A stretch of DNA of 37,408 nucleotides from the NCBI GenBank assembly GCA_011321845.1, contig DROQ01000078.1, positions 1 to 37,408 on the forward strand. Reading direction: 5' to 3'. This document shows positions 14,901 to 22,567 of the stretch, piece by piece (position 1 is the first letter of the stretch; each line of letters begins with the position of its first letter). The translations under genes were made by a program, and so were the position numbers. The stretch comes from Planctomycetota bacterium. Its GTDB lineage: Bacteria > Planctomycetota > UBA1135 > GCA-002748355. The notes beneath the pieces are model-generated. The model was given only the letters and a program-made list of their open reading frames with translations. It did not search any database and was not told the origin of the DNA.

Positions 14901-15845
14901 ATGAACCTAGAAGAAATTCAAGCTCTGAGCGTTTCCCATTTGATCTCCATCGCCGACCTCTGCCTGGAGGACGTGCAGAAGATCTACACCGTGGCCGAAT
15001 ACCTCAAGGCCAACCGCGCCACGGCCCCCAAGGGCCTTGCCGACAAGCGCCTCGCGATGATGTTCGAGAAGGAATCCCTGCGAACGCGCGTGACCTTTGA
15101 CGTGGGGATGCAAGACCTGGGCGGCAGCGCGGTCTACCTCGACTACCAGGAGGTCCGCCTCGGTGCGCGGGAGTCCATCAAAGACGTCTCGCGCAACATG
15201 AGCCGCTGGATGCACGGCATCGTCGCCCGGACCTACCGTCACCGCACCGTCCAGGACCTCGCCAAACATTCCGAGATCCCCGTGGTCAACGGGCTCACCG
15301 ACTACCTGCATCCCTGCCAGGGGCTGACGGACTTCTTCACCTTGACCGAGGTTCTCGGCTCCGTGAAGGGGCGCCGCTTCGCCTACGTCGGCGACGGCAA
15401 CAACACCTGCCACTCGCTGATCCACGCCGCCGCCCTCCAGGGCTGCCACATCAGCGTCGCCTCGCCCGAGGGTTACGAGCCCAACAGCCGCGTCGTCAAC
15501 CAGGCCATGCGCATGGCCCAGGAAAGCGGCTCCGAAATCCGCATCATGGACAACCCCAGGGAGGCCGTGGCCGGAGCGGACTGCGTCTACACCGACGTAT
15601 GGGCCAGCATGGGCCAGGAGGACGAGACCGAGGAGCGGGCGGAGATCTTCAGTCCTTACCGGGTGGACGCCGCGCTGATGTCCAAGGCGGCGAATGAAGC
15701 CATCTTTTTGCACTGCCTCCCCGCCCACCGAGGAGCGGAGGTCACCTCCGAGGTCATCGACTCCCCCTACTCCAAGGTCTACCAGAACGCCGAGAACCGC
15801 CTCCACATCCAAAAGGCCATCCTCTATCTCCTCATGCGCGATTGA
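14901..15845 (+). CDS. argF: Ornithine carbamoyltransferase
   Basis: Transfers a carbamoyl group from carbamoyl phosphate to ornithine to give citrulline. From the ATG at 14901 the protein is 314 aa, typical. The carbamoyl-phosphate loop reads SLRTR (residues 59-63) instead of the textbook STRTR. HPCQGLTD, the SMG loop (ASMGQEDE) and HCLPAHRG are intact; the SMG and HCLP motifs point to ornithine rather than N-acetylornithine as substrate. The open frame extends upstream inside argD, but family similarity begins only here. It is the last gene of the arginine block; argG, argH and argJ are not in the window. It converges on the GNAT gene with 7 nt between. Confidence 0.94.
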   Translation: MNLEEIQALSVSHLISIADLCLEDVQKIYTVAEYLKANRATAPKGLADKRLAMMFEKESLRTRVTFDVGMQDLGGSAVYLDYQEVRLGARESIKDVSRNMSRWMHGIVARTYRHRTVQDLAKHSEIPVVNGLTDYLHPCQGLTDFFTLTEVLGSVKGRRFAYVGDGNNTCHSLIHAAALQGCHISVASPEGYEPNSRVVNQAMRMAQESGSEIRIMDNPREAVAGADCVYTDVWASMGQEDETEERAEIFSPYRVDAALMSKAANEAIFLHCLPAHRGAEVTSEVIDSPYSKVYQNAENRLHIQKAILYLLMRD

Positions 15846-15852
15846 GCGCTCC

Positions 15853-16458
15853 TCAGGATGGGTCGAGGTCCTGGGGAATGAGGGATGCCATCGCGCCGTC
15901 CTGGGGCCGGCCGTGGACGAGGAGGCGGTTGCGGAGAACGCCTTCGAACTGGGCCCCCAGCTTTTCGGCGACCCTCCGGCTCGCGCGGTTGGTCACGGCG
16001 GCCAGGACCTCGACCCGCAGGGCACCCAACTCCCGGAACGCGAACTCGACCAGGAGACGTGCGCTTTGGGTAGCGAGACCCGTGCCCTTCTCCGCGCTTG
16101 CGACCCAATAACCGAGGTTGAGGATGCGGTAGGCCCGGGAGACCATGTTGAGGCCCACTCCGCCCAGACACCTCCCATCCTCCTTGGAGAAGATCCCAAA
16201 GTGAAAGGCATTGCCCTGATCCCAGAGCTGGGGAACATCCTCGACGAATTCCCTGGCTGTCTCGAGGGAATAGTCCGGCACCGCCCAGGGCAGAAATGGT
16301 GAGAGGTCGGGGAGCGAAGCCTGGACCGCCTCGAAGAGCCGCGACCCGTCTCGGACAGGAGAAAAAGGCCTCAAGACGAAGTTCCCACCCTCAAACCGGC
16401 AGCTCTCAAAAGCAACCCGCTTGGGAAAGGGTTCTTGCGCTGTTTCCGTCTCGCTCAT
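15853..16458 (-). CDS. GNAT-family N-acetyltransferase, RimJ/RimL type
   Basis: A 201-aa acetyl-CoA-dependent acetyltransferase. Its features are the opening strand NFVLRPFSPVRDG, LGGVGLNMVSRAYRILNLGYWV, the acetyl-CoA loop EKGTGLATQSARLLVEFAF and the RimL-type end NRASRRVAEKLGAQFEGVLRNR. The usual first loop arginine/glutamine is a glutamate here (EKGTG). Such enzymes acetylate protein N-termini, amino sugars or small amines; the substrate is not readable. It lies 14 nt downstream of the polytopic membrane protein gene and looks like the last gene of the MCE operon. Confidence 0.85.
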   Translation of the reverse strand: MSETETAQEPFPKRVAFESCRFEGGNFVLRPFSPVRDGSRLFEAVQASLPDLSPFLPWAVPDYSLETAREFVEDVPQLWDQGNAFHFGIFSKEDGRCLGGVGLNMVSRAYRILNLGYWVASAEKGTGLATQSARLLVEFAFRELGALRVEVLAAVTNRASRRVAEKLGAQFEGVLRNRLLVHGRPQDGAMASLIPQDLDPS

Positions 16459-16472
16459 CCGAACCTTCCTTC

Positions 16473-18011
16473 CTACCTTCCCTTGGGTCTGAGGAGGAAG
16501 CCATTGTGAACCTCGACCCAGTCAAAACCAAGGCGCAAGCCTTTCAAGAAAAAAGCACGTGAAGGGTGAGCGCCCTTGGCCTTCAGCCATCGGAGCCCTC
16601 CCTCGCTCAGGAGGATGGGGGGAGGAGAGGCCTCTCCCTTGGTCTGAGTTCGAAAGCGCTGCACCAGGGCCAGGGCCTGGTCGGGCGGGAGGGCATCGAG
16701 GCCCAGCTCTCGCAGGAACCAAATCTGCGATTTGCGAAAAGCGTGGATCCCACCCAGAAAGACAGGGTCGGGAAGCCACTCGGCCAGGACGAGGAGCGGG
16801 CCTTCTTGTGCTTCCAGCGCCCCGAGGGAGTTCGCCTGCGTTTGGAAGGGCCGCTTGTCGTGGACCTTCACCCAGGAGATCCCACCAACCAGGCCCAGGA
16901 CGACAAGGATGCCCAGCGTCCGCTTGGAGAGACTCTTTCCCCCCAGGTAGGCCGCGGGGATCACAAAGGGGAGAAAGTAGGCGCCGTACTCGACGAAACT
17001 GCCCAGGAGGAGGAAGGTCACCAAGGTGACCAGGCCCAGGCCGACCAGGAGGCTGCGGAGGAGTGGCCGGTCGGCCTTCTCGCGCCAGGCGAACAGGAAA
17101 GCGAGCGAGACCGGGAAGGAGGGAAGAATCCACTCCTTGACGGGGGTCAGAAACAGATAGGGGATGTCCTCCGGCTTGCGCCGCAAAAAGGGCTCCATGG
17201 CCCAATAGAGCCCGGTGGGAAGGCCCTTGACGAAGCCCACAAAGCCGACCCCCGTGGAAAGGGGATGAGAAGCCGGAGGGGTCGCGGGGAGGAGGTCCAA
17301 AAGCCGAAACCCCCACCTGGTCAGCGCCGCCGCCCCTCCGTAGGCGATCCCGAAGAGTATGGCCCGCCCCAGGCGCCGCTTCCCATCGCGGCGCCCATCG
17401 GCCAGGTCCCGCTCCCTCGCCCAGGCGTCCATCCAGAGGAGGTAGAAAGGCATGAGGATGTGCATGGACGAATGGGCGAAGGAGGCGAAGCCACAGGCGA
17501 GAGCCGCCAGGAGAAAGCGTGCGCCACCCCCCTCGCGGGCCGCCCAGGTCGCCGCCCAGAGCCCAAGAACCGCGAAGGGCAAAAAGACGCCATGGACCTC
17601 GATCACGGTGGCGAAGAACAGGACATTGGGTGTCCCCCCAACAAGCAGGGCACAGAGGGAAGCGCGCCAGCGGTCCAGGCCGAGGGAGAGGAAAAAGCGA
17701 TGAGAGAGCAGCACCGCAGCCGCCATCCCGATCCCGCTCATCCCGCCGAGGATCGCAAAGGGCCGCAGCCCCAGGGGCGCGAGCAAGCGGGACAGCCATT
17801 GGGCGAGGATGTCCGGAAAGGGGTGGAGGATGGAGGCGGGCGAAAAGCGGGCGAGGCGGAGGGCCATGTTGTGCCCGTCGAAGAGATAAAAGGTCTCTTG
17901 CCGGAGACTCAGGTAGAGCGCCAGGAAGAGGAGGCCCAAAACAAGGCTGTCCCCCCATGCCTTGTCCCGGGCCTTGTACCCCGATTCCGCGGTCTGCGCT
18001 GTGGGAGCCAT
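16473..18011 (-). CDS. Polytopic membrane protein, possibly GT-C-type glycosyltransferase
   Basis: A 512-aa protein with roughly 9-11 hydrophobic helices (from about residues 20-40 through 380-400) and a soluble C-terminal part of about 110 residues. The early extramembrane segment FDGHNMALRLARFSP and the FATVIEVHGVFLPF region recall GT-C lipid-linked sugar transferases in overall layout, but I cannot identify a family signature with confidence. It lies between the fused ATPase-permease gene (46 nt upstream) and the GNAT gene (14 nt downstream), so it is probably transcribed with the lipid transporter. A role in envelope lipid or glycan metabolism is inference. Confidence 0.6.
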   Translation of the reverse strand: MAPTAQTAESGYKARDKAWGDSLVLGLLFLALYLSLRQETFYLFDGHNMALRLARFSPASILHPFPDILAQWLSRLLAPLGLRPFAILGGMSGIGMAAAVLLSHRFFLSLGLDRWRASLCALLVGGTPNVLFFATVIEVHGVFLPFAVLGLWAATWAAREGGGARFLLAALACGFASFAHSSMHILMPFYLLWMDAWARERDLADGRRDGKRRLGRAILFGIAYGGAAALTRWGFRLLDLLPATPPASHPLSTGVGFVGFVKGLPTGLYWAMEPFLRRKPEDIPYLFLTPVKEWILPSFPVSLAFLFAWREKADRPLLRSLLVGLGLVTLVTFLLLGSFVEYGAYFLPFVIPAAYLGGKSLSKRTLGILVVLGLVGGISWVKVHDKRPFQTQANSLGALEAQEGPLLVLAEWLPDPVFLGGIHAFRKSQIWFLRELGLDALPPDQALALVQRFRTQTKGEASPPPILLSEGGLRWLKAKGAHPSRAFFLKGLRLGFDWVEVHNGFLLRPKGR

Positions 18012-18057
18012 GGGGGAGAGTTTAGCCCCTTGGATTCATGATCTCGAATCCACCCGG

Positions 18058-19527
18058 CTAGCCGAGCTGGGGGAAGAGGAGGAGGCAGTTGAGGATGAGG
18101 ATGACCAGGGCGACCCGGACCCAGGCGGAGAGGGCGTAGCGCTCGAGTTCCTGGGGGGAGGGTTTGGCGGAACGGGCGAGGTGCCAGGGGACGAAAACGA
18201 CGGCGAGGGCCGAGCCCAGGCATTTGACGAGGTTCCAAGTGAGATCGGCGACCTCGAGGCCCCCTGTGAAGACAGGGGCGAAGGAGAAGAAGTCCCCCCC
18301 TCGCACGGACCAGTTCGCGAACCAGGCCCCGTAGATAGCGGCGATGGAGCTGAAGCCCACGAGGAGGGGGAGGGCGACCAGGTTGGCCCAGAGCACGGGG
18401 GAGAGGAACTCGGCCCGGATGGAGCGACGCAGCCCCCGGAAGGCCGCGAACTGCCCGTCCCGGGACATGGTGGCGACGCGGAGCAGGAGGCCCGAGACCG
18501 CCGGGGCCGCGTAGAGAAGGCTGGCGACAAGGGGGAGCAGGACGCTGAGGAGCACGGTCCCGGCCCCTTGCTTGAGGACGGTGTCCAGGGAGCCATGGAG
18601 GGGGTCCTCCCGCTGGACGAAGTAGAGGGCGATGGCCCCCAGACCGAAACCCGCGACGGCGAGAAAGGGGACGAGGCGGAGGGTCTGGGCTGCGGCCGCC
18701 TTGAGGCAGAGCCCGAGCCGCTCGGGGACGAGGGCGAAAAGCAGATCGAACAACGTGGTCAACAGGCCACCCACCCAGAGGAGGGGGCGCTGCAGGGGCG
18801 GAGGGATGCGGAGCTTGGGGAGACTGCGAGGGGATCCCCCCGGGAGCTTGCCGTCCCAGTCGGAAGCTGGGAGTTTTTGGATCCCGCCGTCACCTCCCAG
18901 CAGGAGGACCTGGTCCACAACCTCGGCGCAGGCGTCCAGGTCATGGGAAATCAGAAGGAGGCAGAGTCCCCGGCTCTCCTGCCTGAGATGGGCGAGGAGG
19001 TCGAGCATCTCGGCGGTTGCGGCTGGATCCAAACCCGCCGTCGGCTCGTCCAGCACCAGGAGGTCGGGCTTGCCGGCGAGGGCACGGGCGAGGGCGACCC
19101 GCTTCCGCTGGCCGCCGGAGAGCATGGACACCCACTCAGGGGGTTGGGGCAGCCCGACCATGTCCAGCAATTCCCTGGCCCGCTCCTCGTCCCCCCCGCA
19201 GACGAGGGCCACGTTCTCGAGCACGCTCAAATCGTCCCAGAGCCCCTCGTCCTGGTGCACGGTGATCACGACCGCTTTGCGGCCCTGCCGCCCGTGGACC
19301 TCGAGCTTGCCCTTGAGAGCCCAGCTCGCGTCCTGGGGGTCCAATTCCCCGCAAAGCACTCTGAGGAGGCTGCTCTTCCCCGACCCGCTCGGCCCCGCGA
19401 GCAGGTAGAAACAACCGCGGTACAAGTCCAGCTCCAACTCCTCGAGAATCCACTGCACCCGGTTCCCCTGGCGGTATCCAAAGGAGAGGCCCCGCGCCTC
19501 GACCACGGCGGACGGAGCGGCCTTCAT
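18058..19527 (-). CDS. Fused Mla-type ABC ATPase and MlaE-like permease
   Basis: A 489-aa fusion of two normally separate subunits. Residues 1-240 are an ABC ATPase with Walker A GPSGSGKS (45-52), Q-loop Gln92, signature LSGGQRKR (136-143), Walker B LLVLDE (156-161) and switch His195. Residues from about 255 to 489 are an MlaE/YrbE-type permease with about five membrane helices; the block FLSPVLWANLVALPLLV matches the conserved MlaE centre. In E. coli MlaF and MlaE are separate proteins that move phospholipid with the MCE protein MlaD. I chose the ATG at 19527 because it overlaps the MCE stop as ATGA; an earlier in-frame start at 19572 would overlap the MCE gene by 49 nt. The unit is expected at the inner membrane. 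Confidence 0.85.
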   Translation of the reverse strand: MKAAPSAVVEARGLSFGYRQGNRVQWILEELELDLYRGCFYLLAGPSGSGKSSLLRVLCGELDPQDASWALKGKLEVHGRQGRKAVVITVHQDEGLWDDLSVLENVALVCGGDEERARELLDMVGLPQPPEWVSMLSGGQRKRVALARALAGKPDLLVLDEPTAGLDPAATAEMLDLLAHLRQESRGLCLLLISHDLDACAEVVDQVLLLGGDGGIQKLPASDWDGKLPGGSPRSLPKLRIPPPLQRPLLWVGGLLTTLFDLLFALVPERLGLCLKAAAAQTLRLVPFLAVAGFGLGAIALYFVQREDPLHGSLDTVLKQGAGTVLLSVLLPLVASLLYAAPAVSGLLLRVATMSRDGQFAAFRGLRRSIRAEFLSPVLWANLVALPLLVGFSSIAAIYGAWFANWSVRGGDFFSFAPVFTGGLEVADLTWNLVKCLGSALAVVFVPWHLARSAKPSPQELERYALSAWVRVALVILILNCLLLFPQLG

Positions 19528-20948
19528 TTGCCCGGCCTGAAAACTTCGGGAACCTCCGAAAAGGACACCCATTGCCTGGATCCCGGTTTGGCCTTCTCCA
19601 TGCCAATCAGGCCGATGTACCGGGGACCTTTTTGCAGGAGCTTTCCCTTCTCCTGCTTATCCAGGTCCAGGGAAGCAGGTTTGACCTTGGTCGAGAAGTC
19701 CAGGTAGAGGGCGGGTTTCTTGAGATGCAGCCTGGTCCCCCCGCCCTGCACTTCCAGGACCGCGAGATCGTCCTTGGGGGACACCCATACTCGGCGGACG
19801 GGAAGGATGCGCCCATCCCCGAGTTGGACCCGGATCCGCTCCTCGGCGATCTGGATGCTGTCGAAAAAATTTCCTTCCAGGATGTAGCTGCCGTCCACCA
19901 GGCTTCGGGGACAGAGGACGAAATGATCCGGACCGCGGCGGTAGAGAATCCCCTTCCCCTCCTCCTCGATGGGGTCATCCTTGAAGAGATCCTTCTCCAC
20001 CGCCCGGTAACGGACCTCGACGACAGGGTCCAGCCACTTGCCCAGCTCCTTGGGGGGCTCGGGCCGGTTCCCCTTGGGGAGGGGAAGGATCCGGGGGAGG
20101 GCTTTGGGGGGCTCGGTCTCCGCCACAAAACGCTGCCCATCCGAAGCGGGCAGGGAGCCGGGGCTGCCACCCCCAAGAGCCAGCGCCGGTTGGAGGATGG
20201 CGGCGAGGTTGTCCACCGTGGCGCCCGTCAGGAGGTTGCCCCGGAGGATGGGGCGGGCGACCCAGACCTTGCTGTCCTCCTTGACGACCGGACGGTAGGT
20301 CCGTGAGACCCGAAACTCCACGAGAACCGCCCCTCCCCCCTCCTGCAGGCGAACCGAGCGGACTTCTCCGATGTTGAGCCCGCGAAAGCGCACCGGCACC
20401 CCAGGCCGCAGCCCGAAAGACTCCGCGAGTACCACGGTCGCCAGCAAGTCCCCCGTCTTGGGATCCTCGAGCCGGCTCTCCGCAAGAGACTTGGGAGGAC
20501 GCTCCAGGCCGAGCAGCTCCGAACCCTGCGGGAGCAGCTTTCCTCCTCCCGGGCAGCGGATCCTCAGATAGCTCTCCCGGATCAGGGTGTCGAGCCCCGA
20601 CAGTTCCCCCGCCCAACCGACCATGCGCGGCCGAACGATCCAGACCTGGGTGCGCGAGGACATCAGGACCCGGGCCTCCTGGAGCAAGTGCAGGGTCACC
20701 CGCACCCGCTCGCCTCCCTCGTCGAGATGCATGCGACCCACCTTGCCCACGACAACACCCCGATACTTGACCTGGGAACCAGGTCGAATCCCCTGCGCGC
20801 TCTTGAACAGAACATGCATGGGAAAGCGGTCCTTCCCCGCCTTTTCTCCCATGGCGACCAGGATTTGCTGCAGGCCAAAAGCCAGGGCCAGCAGAAAAGC
20901 GAGGCCGAGCAGGTATTGAATTTTCCGTGCGCTTCGGGGGTCTCTCAT
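19524..20948 (-). CDS. Two-domain MCE protein (PqiB-like) with a degenerate HtrA-like C-terminus
   Basis: A 474-aa inner-membrane-anchored protein. A single membrane helix (about 11-33) is followed by MCE domain 1 (about 44-135; SAQGIRPGSQVKYRGVVVGKV, then QVWIVRP and LSGLDTLI as in PqiB/YebT). MCE domain 2 (about 170-262; LRPGVPVRFRGLNIGEV, KVWVARP) comes next. MCE domains form ring-like channels for lipids between membranes. Residues from about 305 resemble the first lobe of HtrA/DegP proteases (DSIQIAEERIRVQLGDGR, SPKDDLAVLEV). The TNxHVV histidine motif instead reads CPRSLV, and no GNSGG serine motif is seen, so it should be inactive. The start at 20948 is supported by GGAG 6-7 nt upstream; TTG at 20960 is an alternative. 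It is coupled to the ATPase-permease gene by a 4-nt overlap. Confidence 0.82.
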   Translation of the reverse strand: MRDPRSARKIQYLLGLAFLLALAFGLQQILVAMGEKAGKDRFPMHVLFKSAQGIRPGSQVKYRGVVVGKVGRMHLDEGGERVRVTLHLLQEARVLMSSRTQVWIVRPRMVGWAGELSGLDTLIRESYLRIRCPGGGKLLPQGSELLGLERPPKSLAESRLEDPKTGDLLATVVLAESFGLRPGVPVRFRGLNIGEVRSVRLQEGGGAVLVEFRVSRTYRPVVKEDSKVWVARPILRGNLLTGATVDNLAAILQPALALGGGSPGSLPASDGQRFVAETEPPKALPRILPLPKGNRPEPPKELGKWLDPVVEVRYRAVEKDLFKDDPIEEEGKGILYRRGPDHFVLCPRSLVDGSYILEGNFFDSIQIAEERIRVQLGDGRILPVRRVWVSPKDDLAVLEVQGGGTRLHLKKPALYLDFSTKVKPASLDLDKQEKGKLLQKGPRYIGLIGMEKAKPGSRQWVSFSEVPEVFRPGK

Positions 20949-20985
20949 TCCAAACTCCAATCCGGGGCGGGAGAACGTGATCGCC

Positions 20986-20991
20986 AGTTTA
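20986..20991 (-). promoter_or_regulatory. Possible -10 box TAAACT for the MCE operon
   Basis: Minus-strand TAAACT lies about 37 nt before the MCE start, with a weak CTGAAT -35 candidate 18 nt further upstream. This would leave a short leader carrying the GGAG ribosome site. Modest support only. Confidence 0.25.
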
Positions 20992-21133
20992 CGGAAGGTC
21001 CGCCCGATGATTCAGGAGAAAGATGGGAAGGAAACCTGTAGGATCCTCCCAGCTGTTCGTCTTTTCCTGATGGCATAGGCACTTCCGCTCAGGCCGCCAT
21101 CACTGTACCAAGCACTTTAGCGAGGCTCCTTCG

Positions 21134-21700
21134 ATGCCTTCCAGATCGCTTTGTTCCCTCCTCGCCGTCCTTACAGGAGCTCTCGCCCTGTCTTCCTGCT
21201 CGAAGGACTCCGAACCCCTCTCCCCCGAGATGCGGGAGGCCTTCAGGGCCAAGGCCAAGGTCACCACCGAAGCCTTCGTCGAGACCTTGGGGGCGGCCCT
21301 CAAGGCGGCCCTCAAGGAGGGCGGGCCCAGTCACGCCATCGAGGTCTGCGCCAAAGAAGCCCCCAAGATCGCCGGTCGCTTTTCCACCGACGGCATCCAG
21401 GTCCATCGCATCGGCACCCGTGTGCGCAACCCCCACAGTGGAACCCCCACCCTCGATGAGCGGGAACTCCTGCAAAAGCTCTCCCCCACGAACCCCGACA
21501 TCCTCGAGCCGGTCAACGGCAAACTGGTCTACCTCCGCGCGATCTACATCTCCAAGCCCCTCTGCCTCAAATGCCACGGCGGCCCCAACGACATCGCCCC
21601 CCAAACAAGGGAGACGCTCGCCCGACTCTACCCCGACGACAAAGCGACGGGATACAAGATGGGAGACCTGCGGGGCGCCTTCGTCGTTCGGGCCAGGTAG
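21134..21700 (+). CDS. Lipoprotein c-type haem protein with Tll0287-like domain
   Basis: A 188-aa exported protein. The signal sequence ends in a lipobox LSSC with Cys22 as the lipidated residue. The rest matches the Tll0287-like (DUF3365) sensor-type domain: helix with EAFVETLGAALKAAL, a VCAKEAPKIA segment, RVRNPHSGTPTLDERELL, and the haem-binding motif CLKCH at 144-148 followed by GGPNDIAPQTRETLARLYPDD. It should bind one covalent haem at the membrane surface, acting in electron transfer or as a redox/gas sensor. GAGG stands 8 nt before the ATG. It is divergent from the MCE gene and convergent with the gene at 21755. Its function beyond haem binding is unknown. Confidence 0.82.
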   Translation: MPSRSLCSLLAVLTGALALSSCSKDSEPLSPEMREAFRAKAKVTTEAFVETLGAALKAALKEGGPSHAIEVCAKEAPKIAGRFSTDGIQVHRIGTRVRNPHSGTPTLDERELLQKLSPTNPDILEPVNGKLVYLRAIYISKPLCLKCHGGPNDIAPQTRETLARLYPDDKATGYKMGDLRGAFVVRAR

Positions 21701-21706
21701 GAGACT

Positions 21707-21733
21707 GGGTTGGAAGTCTGTCGGACTCGACCC
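21707..21733. terminator. Hairpin between two convergent genes
   Basis: GGGTTG (21707-21712) and AGTC (21715-21718) pair with GACT (21724-21727) and CGACCC (21728-21733) around the loop TGTCG, with a 2-nt GA bulge and one wobble pair. It starts 6 nt after the haem lipoprotein stop and serves either strand; there is no T-run on the plus side. Confidence 0.45.
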
Positions 21734-21754
21734 TAGCCCTTACCCCTCCTACCG

Positions 21755-22117
21755 CTAGCTGCTCAACCAGAGAGAGTAGGAAACCATCTGGAGAGAGCCA
21801 ATCAAAACGAATGTCTGCAATACAAGTGCGAACATGTTGATTGCCAAAGGCTGTTTGCCCCTGATGCCCTTGTGGAAGTCAATGGCCAAGGTGTCCACCG
21901 CAAGCAACACAATGATGAGAAAGGAGCAAAGATAACAATCGTCAAATACCTGTCCGATCGTGGGCTCCCCATCCAATGGCCTTAACCCAGGTACCCCTGC
22001 TAGGTACACCCACAGGGTTAGCAGCCACCAAAGAAAGGCGAAGATTAGCGACCACAGCGCCGGCCACCTCATGGATTTGAATGAGCCCAATGGATCTTTC
22101 TCTCGGCGTTGTCTCAT
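21755..22117 (-). CDS. Small membrane protein of unknown function
   Basis: A 120-aa protein with three predicted membrane helices (about 20-42, 62-82 and 92-114) and a basic N-terminus (MRQRREKD), implying an inner-membrane protein with the N-terminus inside. No family is recognised. Its ATG overlaps the stop of the upstream small gene by 4 nt (ATGA), a strong sign that both are translated. GC is clearly lower than in flanking genes, as is that of its partner, so the pair may be acquired. Confidence 0.6.
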   Translation of the reverse strand: MRQRREKDPLGSFKSMRWPALWSLIFAFLWWLLTLWVYLAGVPGLRPLDGEPTIGQVFDDCYLCSFLIIVLLAVDTLAIDFHKGIRGKQPLAINMFALVLQTFVLIGSLQMVSYSLWLSS

Positions 22118-22317
22118 TTTGCATCTTCCAGTGAAACGATCGATTCAACGGACCTGTAGAGAGCCTTCTTGCCCAATGATCCCAGATCTCTCATTCCTTT
22201 GATGGCCGGGGAGGGTCCCAGAATGCATTCCTGAATAGGGGCTTTTTCAATCATGGTTGGGGAAGGGAAGAGAATGCAGCGAAGGACTCTCCTGTAAAGC
22301 TCGGTTTCTGGACTCAA
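22114..22317 (-). CDS. Small gene of unknown function, coupled to the membrane protein
   Basis: A frame of about 67 codons ending in SIVSLEDAK, whose TGA overlaps the next gene's ATG. I chose the TTG at 22317 because AAGGA stands 6 nt before it; the same frame is open to an ATG at 22413 (99 aa), and a shorter ATG start inside would give 46 aa. The product is soluble and mildly basic and matches no family I know. Base composition is low-GC like its partner. The 4-nt overlap is the main evidence; it could also be a decayed gene end. Confidence 0.4.
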   Translation of the reverse strand: MSPETELYRRVLRCILFPSPTMIEKAPIQECILGPSPAIKGMRDLGSLGKKALYRSVESIVSLEDAK

Positions 22318-22471
22318 GAATAATCCTTGCTGGAGGTTTCGGAAAGAGCGGCTTCTGCAAAGAAGAATAAAACTCGGGCTGCAGGTCCAGGGTTCCCACG
22401 TGTCACAGGGCATTCACCGAGAGAAGAGACGGGATTGGTGCTGGAGGTAACCCAAGGACGGCTCGGGCGAC

Positions 22472-22544
22472 CTCGGAATCCACCAAGGGTTTTGGCCGAC
22501 TTCGCCGAAGGCGCCTGAGGCCAAAGCCCTTGGTGGATTTCGAG
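22472..22544. repeat. Near-perfect 26-bp inverted repeat with 21-nt loop
   Basis: The left arm 22472-22497 and right arm 22519-22544 pair at 24 of 26 positions by strict complementarity, and the other two are G-T wobbles. The loop (22498-22518) itself holds a small stem CGCC-GAA-GGCG. It lies in the gap between the DNA glycosylase stop and the small low-GC genes. Neither side has a T-run. It could be a strong RNA hairpin, a transcription barrier or a mobile palindromic element. Confidence 0.65.
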
Positions 22545-22567
22545 CCGAGCGGAAAAGGGGAGAACCC

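Noticed and set aside
16566-18041. Plus-strand open frame of about 490 codons over the polytopic membrane protein gene
   Set aside because: It is Gln/Glu/Gly-rich without hydrophobic or domain pattern, while the opposite strand encodes regular membrane helices.
17962-19707. Plus-strand frame of about 580 codons over the ATPase-permease gene
   Set aside because: The minus strand has complete Walker A, signature and Walker B motifs; the plus frame is a shadow.
22472-22544. Integron attC site
   Set aside because: The arms are almost perfectly paired and lack the conserved core-site sequences and unpaired bases typical of attC; no integrase is nearby.
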